Numbered from the stretch's first letter, positions 24,487 through 36,989 are shown. The stretch is 64,000 nucleotides of DNA from Sipunculus nudus (GCA_026874595.1 CM049306.1:78952142-79016141), one strand, 5' to 3'. Numbers and translations are program-made. The notes: generated by a model from the sequence alone, not told the origin.

Positions 24487-24487
<1 letters not shown>
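24179..24487 (+). mobile_element. Non-autonomous Helitron (309 bp)
   Basis: The element starts TCTATATTAATAGTG and ends in a hairpin (CCGTGC, loop GTA, GCACGG, 24462-24476) followed 7 bp later by CTAG. It is flanked by A on the left and T on the right. TC start, 3' hairpin, CTRR end and insertion between A and T are the Helitron hallmarks. It has no RepHel coding sequence. A (TA)n array follows at once. Confidence 0.72.
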
Positions 24488-24528
<41 letters not shown>

Positions 24529-24561
24529 CATACATATACACACACATATATATAGGCCTAT

Positions 24562-24610
<49 letters not shown>

Positions 24611-25433
24611 AAGCGAGAAACTTCAAGAAAACAACTGCATATGCAAGTGTATACGCCGCTTACTATCTCAGGGGAACAACTAAGTATACTCCGGTGTACT
24701 CACCGTTTACAATTCCACGAGAACAACCGCATGCTCCAGTGTGCATGCCACTAGAACAAAATGCATATTTGCCTTAAAACAATATTTTGCCATATGTAAA
24801 GAATAATCATATATTATTACAATGTTAACTATGACTTTCTTTAATTTGTTTTGTTATGAGAAGAAAAAGGTTTTGTTTGTACGTCAGATATACGTTTGTC
24901 CTTTTCATGCTCCCTTGGGTTCCTCTGGCTTTTGTTCTATACCTTAAGGCAGACTGTATTTAATATCTTTTAGCATTGGGAAATATCGAGCCGAGCTTAA
25001 GTTCGACCAGGTCTATCCGGAACAACATTTCGGTGGGCCGGGTTGACATCGGCCGAGTTTACTGGCGTAGTTTCTGATAGATTGAGCCTATATAAGCCCT
25101 TCCCGAAAATTGTCAAATTCATTAAAAAAAAGTGAAACATAAGACCCCACATGGAAACAACTTAGTATCCAAATAATTCGAGACCATGAAGGACATTTCT
25201 GAGGCCAAAGAGGAGCCAAGAACGTACAGCGATTGAGAGCCACTACAGTAATAATTAAGATATTACCACACGTGACCATGGCTTCTGGAAACAGGTTTGG
25301 TGATTTAAAGTACATTTGAAGGATTGCTGCAAAAATGATGCGGTTGTATTGCGGGGGAGGGGCGCCAAATGAATTAAAGACGATGAATGTCGTTCCGAAT
25401 GTTGTGTTGACATTTCCTTTTAATGAATGAACT

Positions 25434-25435
<2 letters not shown>

Positions 25436-25482
<47 letters not shown>
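25436..25482. repeat. (AG)n microsatellite
   Basis: About 23 AG units. Confidence 0.9.
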
Positions 25483-25487
<5 letters not shown>

Positions 25488-25690
25488 ACCAGCTGCAAGC
25501 CAGCATTGACCCGGGGGAATCACCTTCATGTTTATGTTGCTGTCTTTCTGCACGCACTTCACTGCGTATTTTCATTTTATATGTGTTTTATTCCCTGACG
25601 TTGGATAAACACGCATCGATTAATGTGTCTATCTTATGTGTGCAATTTTCCTCATTGTTAGCTTCCTTCCTCCCAGCCAAGCATGACGGT

Positions 25691-26619
25691 TAAGTGGGCC
25701 GCACACAAAGCGGACGAGACGACACGAGATCGGATCGGACTTGAATCCGGTCCGGTCCGCTCAGTTTGCGGCAGTTGGCGGACCGGCTGCCAGTCCGGGA
25801 CCGCTCCGGACCCAGTCCTGAGCGATCCTGACCATATCAAAATGTTTTGATATTTCAGGACTGGTCCTGAGTGGTCCGGTCCGGTCCGCTTGAGTCCGCT
25901 CTGTTTGCGGGGGTTTTAGGACTAGCTAGGATCGGGACTTTGTCATTGACCAATGAGAGCAGCTCTATGAATCACATGAAAGACGTACAAATCTGAAGAT
26001 GGCGATTAAGAGACGTTAAATAACGTGGGTGACACATGGAGTTTGGTGTACCTTTTAGCAATAAAGGGAAATACTTGCTAAAAAAATAGTGTTGCTCAAC
26101 ACATCTATCATCTAAATACAGCATAAAGGATTCACGTGTAATTGCAATTTAATATAAAAATAACAACCAAAGATATACTTCTGTTGATCATATTTCGATA
26201 TTTAAGTATGATCAAAACAGTAGTATTGTACATAAATATAGTTTCCTATTTATATACAGAAATCTAAATTTAGAGTGATGTAATACAAAGCAAATACGTC
26301 ATAGCACAATACCATTGTTTATATGTGTTTTATGATGACTGGTGAAGTTAGCATAAATTGAATGGATTGTAGATATCCAGGTTTATTTATAAATGGAAGT
26401 ATATTACCTCAGATAGAGATGCCATAATTTTTGTATGTATGTATGTATATAATATAATATTATATAATATAAGAGTATCTTATTAAAAAATCCTATCCGA
26501 TCCGCTCTGTGTCTAGGACCGGACCGGACTGGGAAAGATTGTGGCGGACTCTACAGGATTTTCAGTCCTGTCTGGTCCGATCCGATCTCGTCTCGTCCGC
26601 TCTGTGTGCGGTCTGCTTA
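25691..26619. mobile_element. MITE with long terminal inverted repeats (929 bp)
   Basis: The left end reads TAAGTGGGCCGCACACAAAG then CGGACGAGACGACACGAGAT and CGGATCGGAC. The inverted right end reads TAAGCAGACCGCACACAGAG then CGGACGAGACGAGATCGGAT. The left arm also folds on itself around ATATCAAAATGTTTTGATAT at about 25833-25853, with ccggtccggtccgc repeated in inverted form on both sides. No coding sequence. Family not assigned. Confidence 0.65.
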
Positions 26620-27088
26620 GTGTCACCTCTATACATTAGTTACGGTATCAGGTGTCAGCCGCATATGAGAGAGAGCGGGTGGGGGGGGGGGGAGGAAAGT
26701 ATATTAAATTAAAGAATGCCATTTAATCCCCGGCCCGTTTGGATGAAGATTTCATATAATTCATTTGTATGACCTTTCGCAGATAAAAAGATTTTCAGGA
26801 CATCTATAAACATGTATACGATAAAAATCTGTGAATGACTGTAACCAGAGAACCTTGGTTTAGTTGTATTATTGCATGTTCAGGTAAGGATGATTTTTTT
26901 TTTTTTTAATAATTTATCTTACATTAATATTGAGCATCATGTTCACACGTTGGCGTGAGAGTTCAGGTTGGAGAGCACAGCTGCCTCGTTCGTTGGTAAT
27001 TTCAGAACAGTTTAATTCCATTGGCGGAATGTCCATCTTAATATTCACGTAATTATTGACGGTCGTCATAATAGAGCGTGATAATTGG

Positions 27089-27570
27089 CCACGGCACATA
27101 AAAGCCGTGGCTGAGAAGAAACTCGCTACACTTGGTGTAGTCAAACGATTGTCGGCAAGTCTGCGTTCAGTCTGGACAGCTGAGAGATGATGTATGTAAG
27201 CGTTAACAGTCAGTGTCTGCTGAAGGCCACGTTAATAACTCTGTAACGGACTTCAGAGCGGATAGACATTTATTCTAAGTTCATATAGAATAGTCTGTGT
27301 GCCTATTAGTCAGTGCTGCGTGAACTGTGTTACGAGGGGCGAACGTGTACTCCGACGAGGAACTTTTGGTTGTTGGATCCTGTGTTTATACAAATGAACT
27401 GAGAGTGCTGTGTACACTGTGCGAGCGAACTGTGATGTGAGCGGCTTGACAATCCGATGTCACATGTGTGCGATGGTCATGGGATCAGGAGCACTGTAAT
27501 CAAAGAGCACTTCCCTGTGCAGTGAACATAATGGACGTAGTGATTTTGGGATTCTTATTGGATGCATGTG
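27089..27570 (+). promoter_or_regulatory. Possible promoter and first exon
   Basis: This is a block of higher GC content inside AT-rich intergenic DNA. An ACATAAAAG element at 27096-27104 sits inside a perfect 7-bp inverted repeat (ccacggc / gccgtgg, 27089-27110). About 400 bp of leader-like sequence follows. An ATG at about 27532 opens MDVVILGFLLDACDHRC, which looks like a signal-peptide start. No following exon could be linked to it, so this remains a suggestion. Confidence 0.22.
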
Positions 27571-28960
27571 ATCATCGATGTATATATGCATAGAGCGCCA
27601 CTCCAGAGAAATGCAAGTGTATTTCTTTTTTAATATATTTATTTATTTTTTTTTTTTAACTCGTGGCAATCCTCTTTTGAAGTGTATGTATGGGTTTCAG
27701 CCGGTTTGGTCTACCATTCAAAAGAACCTGGTCGTTCGAACCTTCAGGGGCGTGACATTGACATTAACCTGTGATATGTACCGCTGTGATACCGCTCAGT
27801 CATATATATAACACCTATTCAAATTAATGATCTTTTCGCTGCAATACTAATAAAAGAAGTCTGAAATTCTGTAATTAAGGAATGAACCAAAGACTGAATA
27901 AACTTTATTTTAGAATGATTAATTCGATTTAATTTACCAAATTTACTGGCAGTATGTAATGTATTAGTGCAATCACACAGAATCAGTCAAAGAGACTTGG
28001 ATATTAAACTTACCAAAAGATATAAAAGGATCTACTGTGATTGCTGTTTTCGAATACACTGTGTCACGAAATGAGGAAGACTGAGGAAATTACCTATGTG
28101 TGTGATCAATATAATAGAAATAATTACGGTCTATATGCCTTCTTTTAAAATATATCTATTAATAGATACATGACACTATATATTAACTCATGATAATACT
28201 TAACGAACCATCATCACACATTTACCCCGGCGCTGAGTAAGAGTCTAGAGCATCTTTACGTACAGGATGCATGGTCGCAGGATGGATGTTATGTCCCTCG
28301 CCCTTGTTGAGTTCTTCTTAATTTCGCCCAGGTGCAGGGGTCATACCCGTAAGCTGTTGTTTTATTACAAATATTTCATTGCTGATTCATATTCTGAAAG
28401 CCGAGAACATGATCAATAAGATATATGAAATTCGGTGTTTCCTTATAGATGCATAAAATGTAACCATTGATTTCCTGTTTTTCAATCAAACGTTTATTCT
28501 AGCATATACTTATATTGCTCTTATCTTTCAAAACTTGGATTTTATTGCTATTAAAGTGTAAAATGTACATTATTGCTATTAAAGTGTACAATGTACATTG
28601 ATAAAATACTTAAATTTTAAACTAAATTATTTTTGTCAATTAAATGCTTTCCATGAAATGTATAGGTGGAACTAAAAATGCAGTTTTTCATGCATATGTT
28701 TTCAGCAAAATATGTAGGCGATGGAACTTTTGAATGCTGGTTGCCGGAGAAATATCGATTTTAAGTTAAAATATATTTTTTTATATATGATAAATCCGCA
28801 AATTTCCGGAACTTTCATATTTTTCACATATACCACTTAGTGTGGGGGTACATGGCTTCGAGAAAATGCATAGACAAGGGCAGAGTAGTAGTTTTAGTAA
28901 AACATTAAAGTTTAAGGAAAATACAACCAATGATTACACATGATGAATTTAGACCCACAT

Positions 28961-29006
<46 letters not shown>

Positions 29007-29240
29007 ATATATATTTAAAACTGTAATATTGAATACCCAAGGAATTTGATAACATCTAAAAGCACAGGTTAATGTTGAAGATGCAAAGTTATTGTAGATT
29101 GTCTTCTTTCTGTTTTCTATATGAAATATTGTTGAAATTTATGGTTTTATGGTTATATATTAACATTACATAATATAATATTATTATGTTCAATCACGTA
29201 GGATTGTCATGTCTTGTAAATCATCCATAAATAAATATAA

Positions 29241-29478
29241 AATTTATTTATTTTACATGGATTGTTCAACTAGTTATAATAACTAATACGAGGCACTCTT
29301 CATGGCATGGATTTTGGCGCTCGGTAGTCGGTATAGGTGGAGGAAACCGGAGGACCCGGAGAAAACCGCCGACCTTGGACGGGCCACTACAACCTATTCT
29401 CATAGCCACACCGGGAATCGTACCCGGGTCGCCAGCGGAGAAGACGGAGCGTTTTACCACTCAGCTGTCCAGGTCCCT
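29241..29478 (-). mobile_element. tRNA-derived SINE, family 1, copy 2
   Basis: This is a full-length minus-strand copy of the element at 2778. Read on the minus strand it has GGACAGCTGAGTGGTAAAAC, a B box with one change (GGGTACGATTCCCG), the conserved body, and an A/T-rich tail with ATAAATAAAT. Short open frames inside it are not genes. Confidence 0.75.
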
Positions 29479-30639
29479 AAATAGGTCTCTACAACAGGGT
29501 TCATCTTGCTTCCATTCCTGTACTGTGACGTCATGAAATCTCATAACCCTTCGTTCTTAAACATACGCTGAGGTCACACACACAAAACAATAATTTTTCT
29601 AAGTCTCGTTTTTTCACGGATTTCTTTTTTTGCATACGAGGAGCAGGTATTGGGAAATGTAGCTAATTTGTACTTTTACCTCGATTCTTTAACTGCCGGA
29701 TCTATACAAGATGTTAAGTCACGCTGAAATTATTTATTCGCTACATAGCTGTTGGAATACGTCACTGTGACCTACTTTCAGGTTTGCAAGTAGAATTCAC
29801 TAGGGCCAGTTCTTCTGACAGACGAACGGACTTTTATTTATTTCACCATAAATAAGCAAACTGAGCAAGTCAGCCGAGTTTAAAAGGAGTTTATCTCTCG
29901 GGGCCTTGTATCTTATTCAGTCGCGATTTTTTACATGACTTACATTCCTCGTGGAACAGAATAGAATTGAAAATGGATAATGTTTTCAATAGTATGGTTT
30001 ACTTTTTCTTTGATTTTTTTATATATTTTGCTCATATCCTATATTTTGTTCATAAAAATGTCAATGATCAATTATTATAGGTATACACTTGTCAGATGAG
30101 AGTCTCAATGAAAATAAAGGATGAAGCTTTGACATATGTAAATGTACCAAAACTACAACGAACAAATCATATATAAGAATAATGGAGTAATGATCAATCA
30201 GTCTGATTTCTTGCAATATTATCATCATAACGTTTATCTTTTTGTGATAGAAGTCGGGTCACCTGCTTTGTCAGTTCTGCATACTATGTGGATAAAAAGA
30301 TTAACAATTGAGTAACTGATCAATGTTTTATGTTTCTTCCCACACTAGAGTGAATTCGTTTCACACACAACACACACACACACACACATATATATATTTG
30401 GAGAGAGAGAGACGGACAGACAGACAGACAGAGAGATAGTTTATATGGTTTCACGTATCAATACAAAAGTACCAAAAGTAGCGTCTTCTATATATGATTC
30501 ATATATATGAATTCAATATATGACAATATGAGTCACAAGTATATCAAAATTACTTAAACTGTCTTCTTCACAATAAAATTGTTTTCTGTTGTATGGTAAA
30601 TCCATCAAAACTGATTGATTGTTCTGCAATGTCTATGTT

Positions 30640-32229
30640 TTAATACACGGGCACCCATTCTGTGTTGTGCTTCAGGTCACGTGGCCTGAAATAAAGCGTG
30701 TCACCAGCATCTTCTGTGTTGTCGAATCCCTGGATGTTCATCAGGTTTTTTCCCTCTCCTGAACTCGGCTTGTATTCCAGATCCGTGCTCACAACGAGGG
30801 TGTCACGAAGCAGCGTGGTCTTAGCGTTCTTGAACCTCACGTTCTTGATGGAGGGAATCACCAGGCCCTTTGACATCAAGTTATTCAGTTGTGGAATGAT
30901 GGACACGGTTGCTCCTTTAAAGACCAAGTTCAGAGCGAAAGATGACACTTTACCTATGTTGCTGTGGGTCACTTTGATCTCAGGAACAATTGACAGCACT
31001 TTCCCAGTCACCTTGGCTCCGTCAAAACTAACCGTCAGCTTGACTGATGCGGTCACATTGGTGGTGAACAGGTTGGACCGATTGCTGTGTAAATTAAACT
31101 CGAAAACTCCCACCGCATGTCCTTGAATGTCTCCATCTTTAATCAACAGTTTGGGGTCAGAGGTCACCCGCATTGCAATATCTACGGAATTATTAGGAAA
31201 CTTCTTCAACCCTGGGATGAGATTGCCGATGCACATGATGGTATGACAGGACGTGTCAAAGAGATTCTTCTGCGTGGCAGGCAGGTTTTTCTTTGTAAGG
31301 ACGTAGTGCAGCATGTTGTGCTTGTACACAACGTGTAGAAACGTGTTAATAACGTAATCTGAGATGAACGCATGTACCATGTGTGTTGAGTCAGGGGCTT
31401 TCGCGAGAGGGGATGGCTTGAATGGCGCCTCGGTCTTGTCTCCTTTCCAGAATATCTCACCCTTGTGCTTAGTTAAGATATATTTGTTTCCTAATATCGG
31501 TTTCTCTAACAGGAAAGTATTCTTTATCGTGTAGATTACTGGTAATGTAGAGAGGGCGCGTGAAGCGGTATCATCAACAGCCTTTGTTAGAGCAGAGCAC
31601 ATCACTTTCTGTAGCGCATGTTTCAGCGATTTTGCTATCCGATGTTCAAATAGTTTATAAAACCAGCTTGCTCCTCCATGCAGTCGTACCTTCACCCTGC
31701 CGATTCTTCCGGAGCAGCTGTCTGCATGAATCGTCGGTCGTCCCGTCGAGCTCTTACCTAGCGAAACGGAGGCGCTGATGTCAACGCCACTCGCACTTAC
31801 ATCAAATGACCCGTGGTCAGTTATCTTAAATAGCACACGTAGGACATATTTCCAGTTTCCGCGGACAGCAACGGAAGCACCGCTCATCCTCAACGAAACA
31901 TCCTTCCCAGGGTTCACCACGACTTGAACGGCAGGGCGGCCAAAACTTGTTACTCTCATCCCAGTGACGTCATAAGTAACCTTACCCACTTTGATATGAA
32001 CCTTCCCATGTTGGTCAGGAATAGCTTGACCTTTGACCTTCTGAGACAAGACATCAGTGGCTACCCCGGCAGCGTATTGTAACCCTACTTGTGTCACTTT
32101 GAACTGAAAACCAGGGTCCACAGCAGATACGGCAATCGACAGCACTGCCAGGAGCTGACAACAAATCATTAAGGCTGCCATCCTTGTACCAGTTGAGAGA
32201 GCGATGATATCCACACAATGAAAATGCAC
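30640..32229 (-). CDS. LBP/BPI/CETP-family secreted lipid-binding protein (intronless)
   Basis: The complete 529-codon reading frame is uninterrupted. Residues 17-36 (MAALMICCQLLAVLSIAVSA) form a typical signal peptide, so Met17 (about 32181) is the more likely start than Met1. The mature protein begins VDPGFQFKVTQVGLQYA, matching the VNPG-x-x-x-R-x-x-Q-x-GL-x-YA opening of BPI and LBP. The GNWKY segment (124-128) and the SFDVSASGVDISASVSLG strand pair (141-158) match the N-terminal barrel. C172 and C211 are 39 residues apart and correspond to the single conserved BPI disulfide. The length covers both barrels. Sequons lie at N346, N383 and N391. Family members bind LPS or other lipids outside the cell, and BPIs kill Gram-negative bacteria; which of these applies is not shown. 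The lack of introns is odd for this usually multi-exon family. Confidence 0.92.
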   Translation of the reverse strand: MHFHCVDIIALSTGTRMAALMICCQLLAVLSIAVSAVDPGFQFKVTQVGLQYAAGVATDVLSQKVKGQAIPDQHGKVHIKVGKVTYDVTGMRVTSFGRPAVQVVVNPGKDVSLRMSGASVAVRGNWKYVLRVLFKITDHGSFDVSASGVDISASVSLGKSSTGRPTIHADSCSGRIGRVKVRLHGGASWFYKLFEHRIAKSLKHALQKVMCSALTKAVDDTASRALSTLPVIYTIKNTFLLEKPILGNKYILTKHKGEIFWKGDKTEAPFKPSPLAKAPDSTHMVHAFISDYVINTFLHVVYKHNMLHYVLTKKNLPATQKNLFDTSCHTIMCIGNLIPGLKKFPNNSVDIAMRVTSDPKLLIKDGDIQGHAVGVFEFNLHSNRSNLFTTNVTASVKLTVSFDGAKVTGKVLSIVPEIKVTHSNIGKVSSFALNLVFKGATVSIIPQLNNLMSKGLVIPSIKNVRFKNAKTTLLRDTLVVSTDLEYKPSSGEGKNLMNIQGFDNTEDAGDTLYFRPRDLKHNTEWVPVY

Positions 32230-32329
32230 TATCAGCCGATTAACTGTTAATTTGAAGTTTAATATTTGCTATCTGTAGCAGAACGATGTGCGGCCTTCAG
32301 CTGTAACCGTATCGTGTCTCTCCGTCGTG

Positions 32330-32335
32330 TTTATA
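32330..32335 (-). promoter_or_regulatory. TATA box of the LBP/BPI-like gene
   Basis: On the minus strand this reads TATAAA (ATGATATAAACACG). It is about 100 nt upstream of the first in-frame ATG and about 150 nt upstream of the likely start at Met17. Transcription would start near 32300, giving a short leader with no need for an intron before the coding sequence. Confidence 0.5.
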
Positions 32336-32459
32336 TCATTAGATCCGTGACAGGCCCGTATCTGTCACAATCACGAGGTTTCTAAAACTTCCTATTTGAT
32401 CACTTCCCTGTCAAAACAATGAGCACCTGAAACACACATACGCTCTGCCTCGTCAGAAT

Positions 32460-35400
32460 ATCAACATATAAAAGCCCTGGCGATAATTAGAGGCACCCCC
32501 CCCCCCCCCCGGGTCAGCTCAGGGTCGGCTATTCTATCAAAACAATCAGTTAAAGAATGCCGGTTTCCTTTCACTTGCAGTTTCCCACACTATTACACCA
32601 TTAGATCTCTATAAAAATACATTATTTAGGCTTTTATTATTTTCATGATAACGCTTACATAACCTACTGTGACCAATTTTGACCATTTCATAAAACGGTT
32701 GAGATAAACGACTATGACCACTGATGGTCAATAGAGTGAGTGAGTGGACGCGCGCCAAATGAAACACTTGGTTAAACCTGGAATGTCTGAGTAAATCAAG
32801 ATCAACTTGCATACTTGGAATTACACTTCTTGTGCTAAAGCTTTATATTTACCCCATCACAGACACGTACAAAAACAAACCTGTCTCAAGCGGCTTATTT
32901 ATGTCACCGGCTAACGCTATAGTTCCTCATGTGACGTACAAATCAATTCATCTTGTTTGATAAGAACAATGAGTCTATATATGGAATAATAATGCGTATC
33001 GGTTTGTCTCTATGTGGCCTACATTCAGGTAAGCCACATCAGTATGATATATCATTTTTTTTTTTCAAAAGAAACGATTCATTCTAATCACATACTTTCT
33101 GGCATAGTACACCTTATAAAAATGCACTAGCTCCGTTTATGTTTTACGATACATAAAATCATTATGTAAGCCACATCAGGACTTACAAACGCGCGCAGAC
33201 AGACCTATATACCTACAGAATTAGAGTAAACAATTGTTTGCTTTGCGAAAACAAAAGTTAGATGTCAAAGGGAATTATGCTCTAGGAATTTGGGAATATG
33301 ATATCATTTTTTTTAATTTGATGTAGGAGTCCCTTTTCCCCGTTGTAAGCGGCACACATCTATACTAAGCCTACTATACATCAGCTATCGATGCACAATG
33401 GCAGCTTTTGTGGCAAAGTATCGCGTCATAACCCTTTAAAGTATGGGGTAATTGTACGTAGATAACTATATTGAACCATGACGATTTTTTATTTTTTTCA
33501 TTTTAATTTTTTTTATCTCTTTTCTGCTATCGTTATTCCAGTAACAGAATTTGCCGTCAGAGAACGACAACTCGACGCCCATTCCACCAATCAATAAATA
33601 TAATTTATTGTGCTTCCAGTATTATTGAAACAGACGTAATTAGAGGCTGTCAAATTGGTAATGCTGTAACGGCACATTATCACATGATGCGATACGTACC
33701 GCGATACTCCAATCAAGACACGATAAGATACACCATATATAGGTACCATAGCAGTACACTAAGAAAATAGGGTTCCAATAAGGTTCTTCAGAGTGGACTG
33801 ATTGGGGAACCTTAACCTAGAAGCTTCAAGCGGGGTTCTTTTTGGAACCTCCCGAAGGTTCTTTTATAGAACCTACAAGGTTCCATGAAGAACCTCTTTA
33901 GAGGTTCTGAGAAGAAGCCTCCAAGGTTCTTCACGATGGACTAAGAAGGGAACCCTAAAAGGTTCTTGGTGGAGCCAATGTGTAGTGTTCTTTATAGAAC
34001 CTTAAATGCAGTTTTATTTAAGAAAACAGTCTCGGATGTCCTATCATACGTTTAGGATAATTTAATTACGTCATATGTCCACACATACATGTATTTGATA
34101 GTGTTGATAGATATGCAAAAATACATATATAAGCATGACTCAAAGAAGGTGGGTAACTGCAAGGATCATGGCTGAAATCTTTCTACTTGTATCCTTTAAA
34201 TATGATGAAACCTTCGAGGTGAAATGAAAACACTTTTTTTAGGAAACACATTTTATTTATTCGTAAAGATCAGTCTGTGGATAAAGAGCAATTACAAAAA
34301 AGTATTAGCTAATATATGCACGTAAATGATATAACTGACGAGTTCCGATTCGTTTTCTCAAAATTAAATAAATTCCCTTGTTATCGTTCAGTGGAGAGTT
34401 TTGATAATTCAGGCAAATGATGTGTTTTGCCTGCAAGAATTTCAGTTTTCTTGGTATATACTAGCAATGAAATTGAATATTTCCGTCGTTTTTTCATATC
34501 TGCACACAACAAAATGCCAATAAGAATAGAGCATCCACGATGGGCAGAGTGATCTGTTTTTTTTTTTTTTTTTTTTTTTTTTTTTGTGGGTTTGTTATCC
34601 GGTGAACGTCAGGAATGTTTTCGATAAATTATTTGTGTGTTCTCATGTATTTGTTTATCTCTTGTGAGTCCAGGTCCTCTTGTGTGGTAATTCTGTATTT
34701 TAAATATAATACTTATCTGCTTTACAAAATAAAATATATTAAGTAGCAGCAACATATTATCGATACACAACAGGGGATGCAACAAGTGTCTTGTACGACG
34801 TTTGTAGGTCTATTACAGCTGATACGCCTTGTCGAGCAATTCAAACGTATTCCAGTCCCATAGGCAAATGTATTGTTTCTATGTATATAAATCTTCAATC
34901 GAAAACGAAATGTTTGCTTAGAATCGATAAGCTGTAAGATCGGCGATAAAGTCCAAACACCGCGACGGTCGAACTAATCTCTGATTCCGTGTCAACATAT
35001 TCTTTATTGCATTGTGCGTACTGGATAAGGAAGGGTACGCAGAATTGATCTGTAAAGAGTTCAGAATTTCAGAATTGAAGTTATTGTTCTTCGTTATTCA
35101 AGTCTGCCATGCTGGCGCCTTCGCCTTCACGATATAACAGACGATTTCCAGGGTCGCCCGAGTATGTATGCACCTAGGTAAAAAAATCGTGCAGTGCGAG
35201 ATCCTAAGCGACTCGATTTTGTTGGAGTTGTCGCGAACAAACCACGTTCGCAAAAAAGTATGGCCATTACAGCGATTTAAGATTTTATGCATACAATATT
35301 TCAATATAGATGCAATAACTTTTTAGTAGATTTAAGATTTTATGCATGCAATATTTCAATATACAATAACTTAAAGTAATATTAGAAAGACCACAACCAA

Positions 35401-36430
35401 TACACGGACAGTTATTACTTATTGAAATATTAATATGAATGGATGCTGAAGAGCAAGGATACACTCTATGCCTAATATCAATGTTTTTTATATATATATG
35501 CGCAAGTTATTTTGAGACTTCAGACTATTAAAATACAAGGGGTACTACATTGATGTTATTGAATGTCATTAAGAACTTTACTAACATAAATAAGCGGCTT
35601 TTGTTGTAAAAATCTGTGTCATTAATGCTTAGTCGGCATATGGCTATTTTAGACAATGTTTAAAATCCATTATTTTGGCTGATAATCGCTTAGTATGAGA
35701 GCACTCGTTAGTTAAAGAAAAGCAATGTATTTGCCGAAAAAAAATCTACAGAAAAAATCGCTCTTGTGGTGAGTGGCCGGCTTTACAGTCCCAGTAATTG
35801 GGACTGGCCGCGTACATACACGTTGGGGTGGTGCCCGAGGATCCCGGGGATCTGCATTTTTACAAAATAGTTTTTTTAATAAAGAGGGTACTAGTATATA
35901 AGGCTGTTTTCACAATCAGTTCGCCTGAAAATTCCGTATCCGCTTGTACGGACGCGGTGCGCGTGCGTTGTGGATACGTATGCGGATAACTTTTGTGTGT
36001 GTGTGTGTCCATTGTATACATTTATCAGTGCAGTTTTAGGTCTTTCACTTGTTAAAAAATGGCACGTTTCCGCATGCGTTTCCGTATCTGCGGCTACACG
36101 GTCACGGTACGTATCCCCCAGCCGCACGCCGCACCGCACTCCGCAACGCATAAATGGACACAGTCTTTTTATTCAAATGTGCGGGATTTAAGCCACGTCC
36201 GCATCCATATACACTGTGAAAAATATGCGTTACAATACGAGACAACGTCGCGTAAATTTAACGTGCCATTTTCCCGTAATTACTATTATACAGGAATACG
36301 CGACTTAGAGGCGTGACATCACGTGTATGTGTCGAGTTATCATGGTGAAGCCCATACCGTATCAATTTTCTCGAGCCTAAAGCGGTAATTAACTCCTCCG
36401 TGGAGATTGCTAATGACACATACATCCCTT
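32460..36430. other. Intergenic, no gene recognised
   Basis: Contains a poly-C run near 32500, the AAGGTTCTT array, a poly-T run at 34557-34585, and a short hairpin AGTCCCAGTAATTGGGACT near 35787. From 35930 to 36210 lies a CpG-rich block with cgtatccgc and gccgcac motifs that may be a further MITE. Confidence 0.4.
33764..34003. repeat. Degenerate array of AAGGTTCTT...AGAACCTT palindromes
   Basis: Repeated aaggttctt and gaacctt halves form several short hairpins (ggttcttttatagaacct at about 33846-33863; cctctttagagg near 33894). No coding potential. Confidence 0.6.
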
Positions 36431-36438
36431 GACCATGA

Positions 36439-36634
36439 GCCCCCCGCCCCGGGATACCAGCATGTCCGTGCAGCAGCGCCCGGCAGGAGACCACAGACAG
36501 TGCCCTGGTTGAAAAGAGAGCTGACCGCACAGAACTGGACGGGCCACTAGATAGGTTCAAATTCTCCCGCCTGCAACACCAGTTCACACAAAGGACCAAG
36601 CTCTTCGTGCATGTGTGCAGTGTTATGATTCGAG
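36439..36634 (+). CDS. Candidate coding exon of an unrecognised gene
   Basis: One frame is open from after a TGA at 36436-36438 to a strong donor (CGAG|gtgagt) at 36635. Its codons look coding: SARQETTDSALVEKRADRTE, then LDGPLDRFKFSRLQHQFTQR, then TKLFVHVCSVMIR. The true acceptor may be at 36460 (gggataccag) or another AG nearby, so the start is uncertain. The end FKF...LFVHVCSV is faintly like the last strands of a ZP domain, too weak to assign. Joined to 36990 in phase 1 it would end quickly (GSPYSI, stop). This may be the last coding exon of a gene whose earlier exons I could not find. Confidence 0.35.
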
Positions 36635-36848
36635 GTGAGTAAAAAATTCTGTTGTGAAACCAGAGCAATCCAGTTTCTGTAGGATGTTATGAATGGTAAA
36701 TTCAATATACGATGTAATTTATTGTCATATGAATCAACATAGAACTGCATCGGCAGTATTTGTATATATAATTATTATGCCTCTTTGGGATTTATTTATT
36801 ATCAGTGGGGTATACTGTCAGGCAAGGAATGGCCCAGCCTGCTCATGT

Positions 36849-36857
<9 letters not shown>

Positions 36858-36914
<57 letters not shown>
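36858..36914. repeat. (TA)n microsatellite
   Basis: Pure TA array. Confidence 0.9.
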
Positions 36915-36915
<1 letters not shown>

Positions 36916-36989
36916 TTGGTATATTAATTCAAATTATCATATAATATTATAAATGTTACACAGAACATTCTATGTTTACCTCTCAACAG

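Noticed and set aside
30698-31778. Plus-strand open frames of 72-142 codons inside the LBP/BPI gene
   Set aside because: These are antisense shadows of the minus-strand coding sequence.
36258-36668. 136-codon open frame on the minus strand
   Set aside because: It overlaps the plus-strand exon candidate and a CpG-rich repeat block, and has no domain or splice context.
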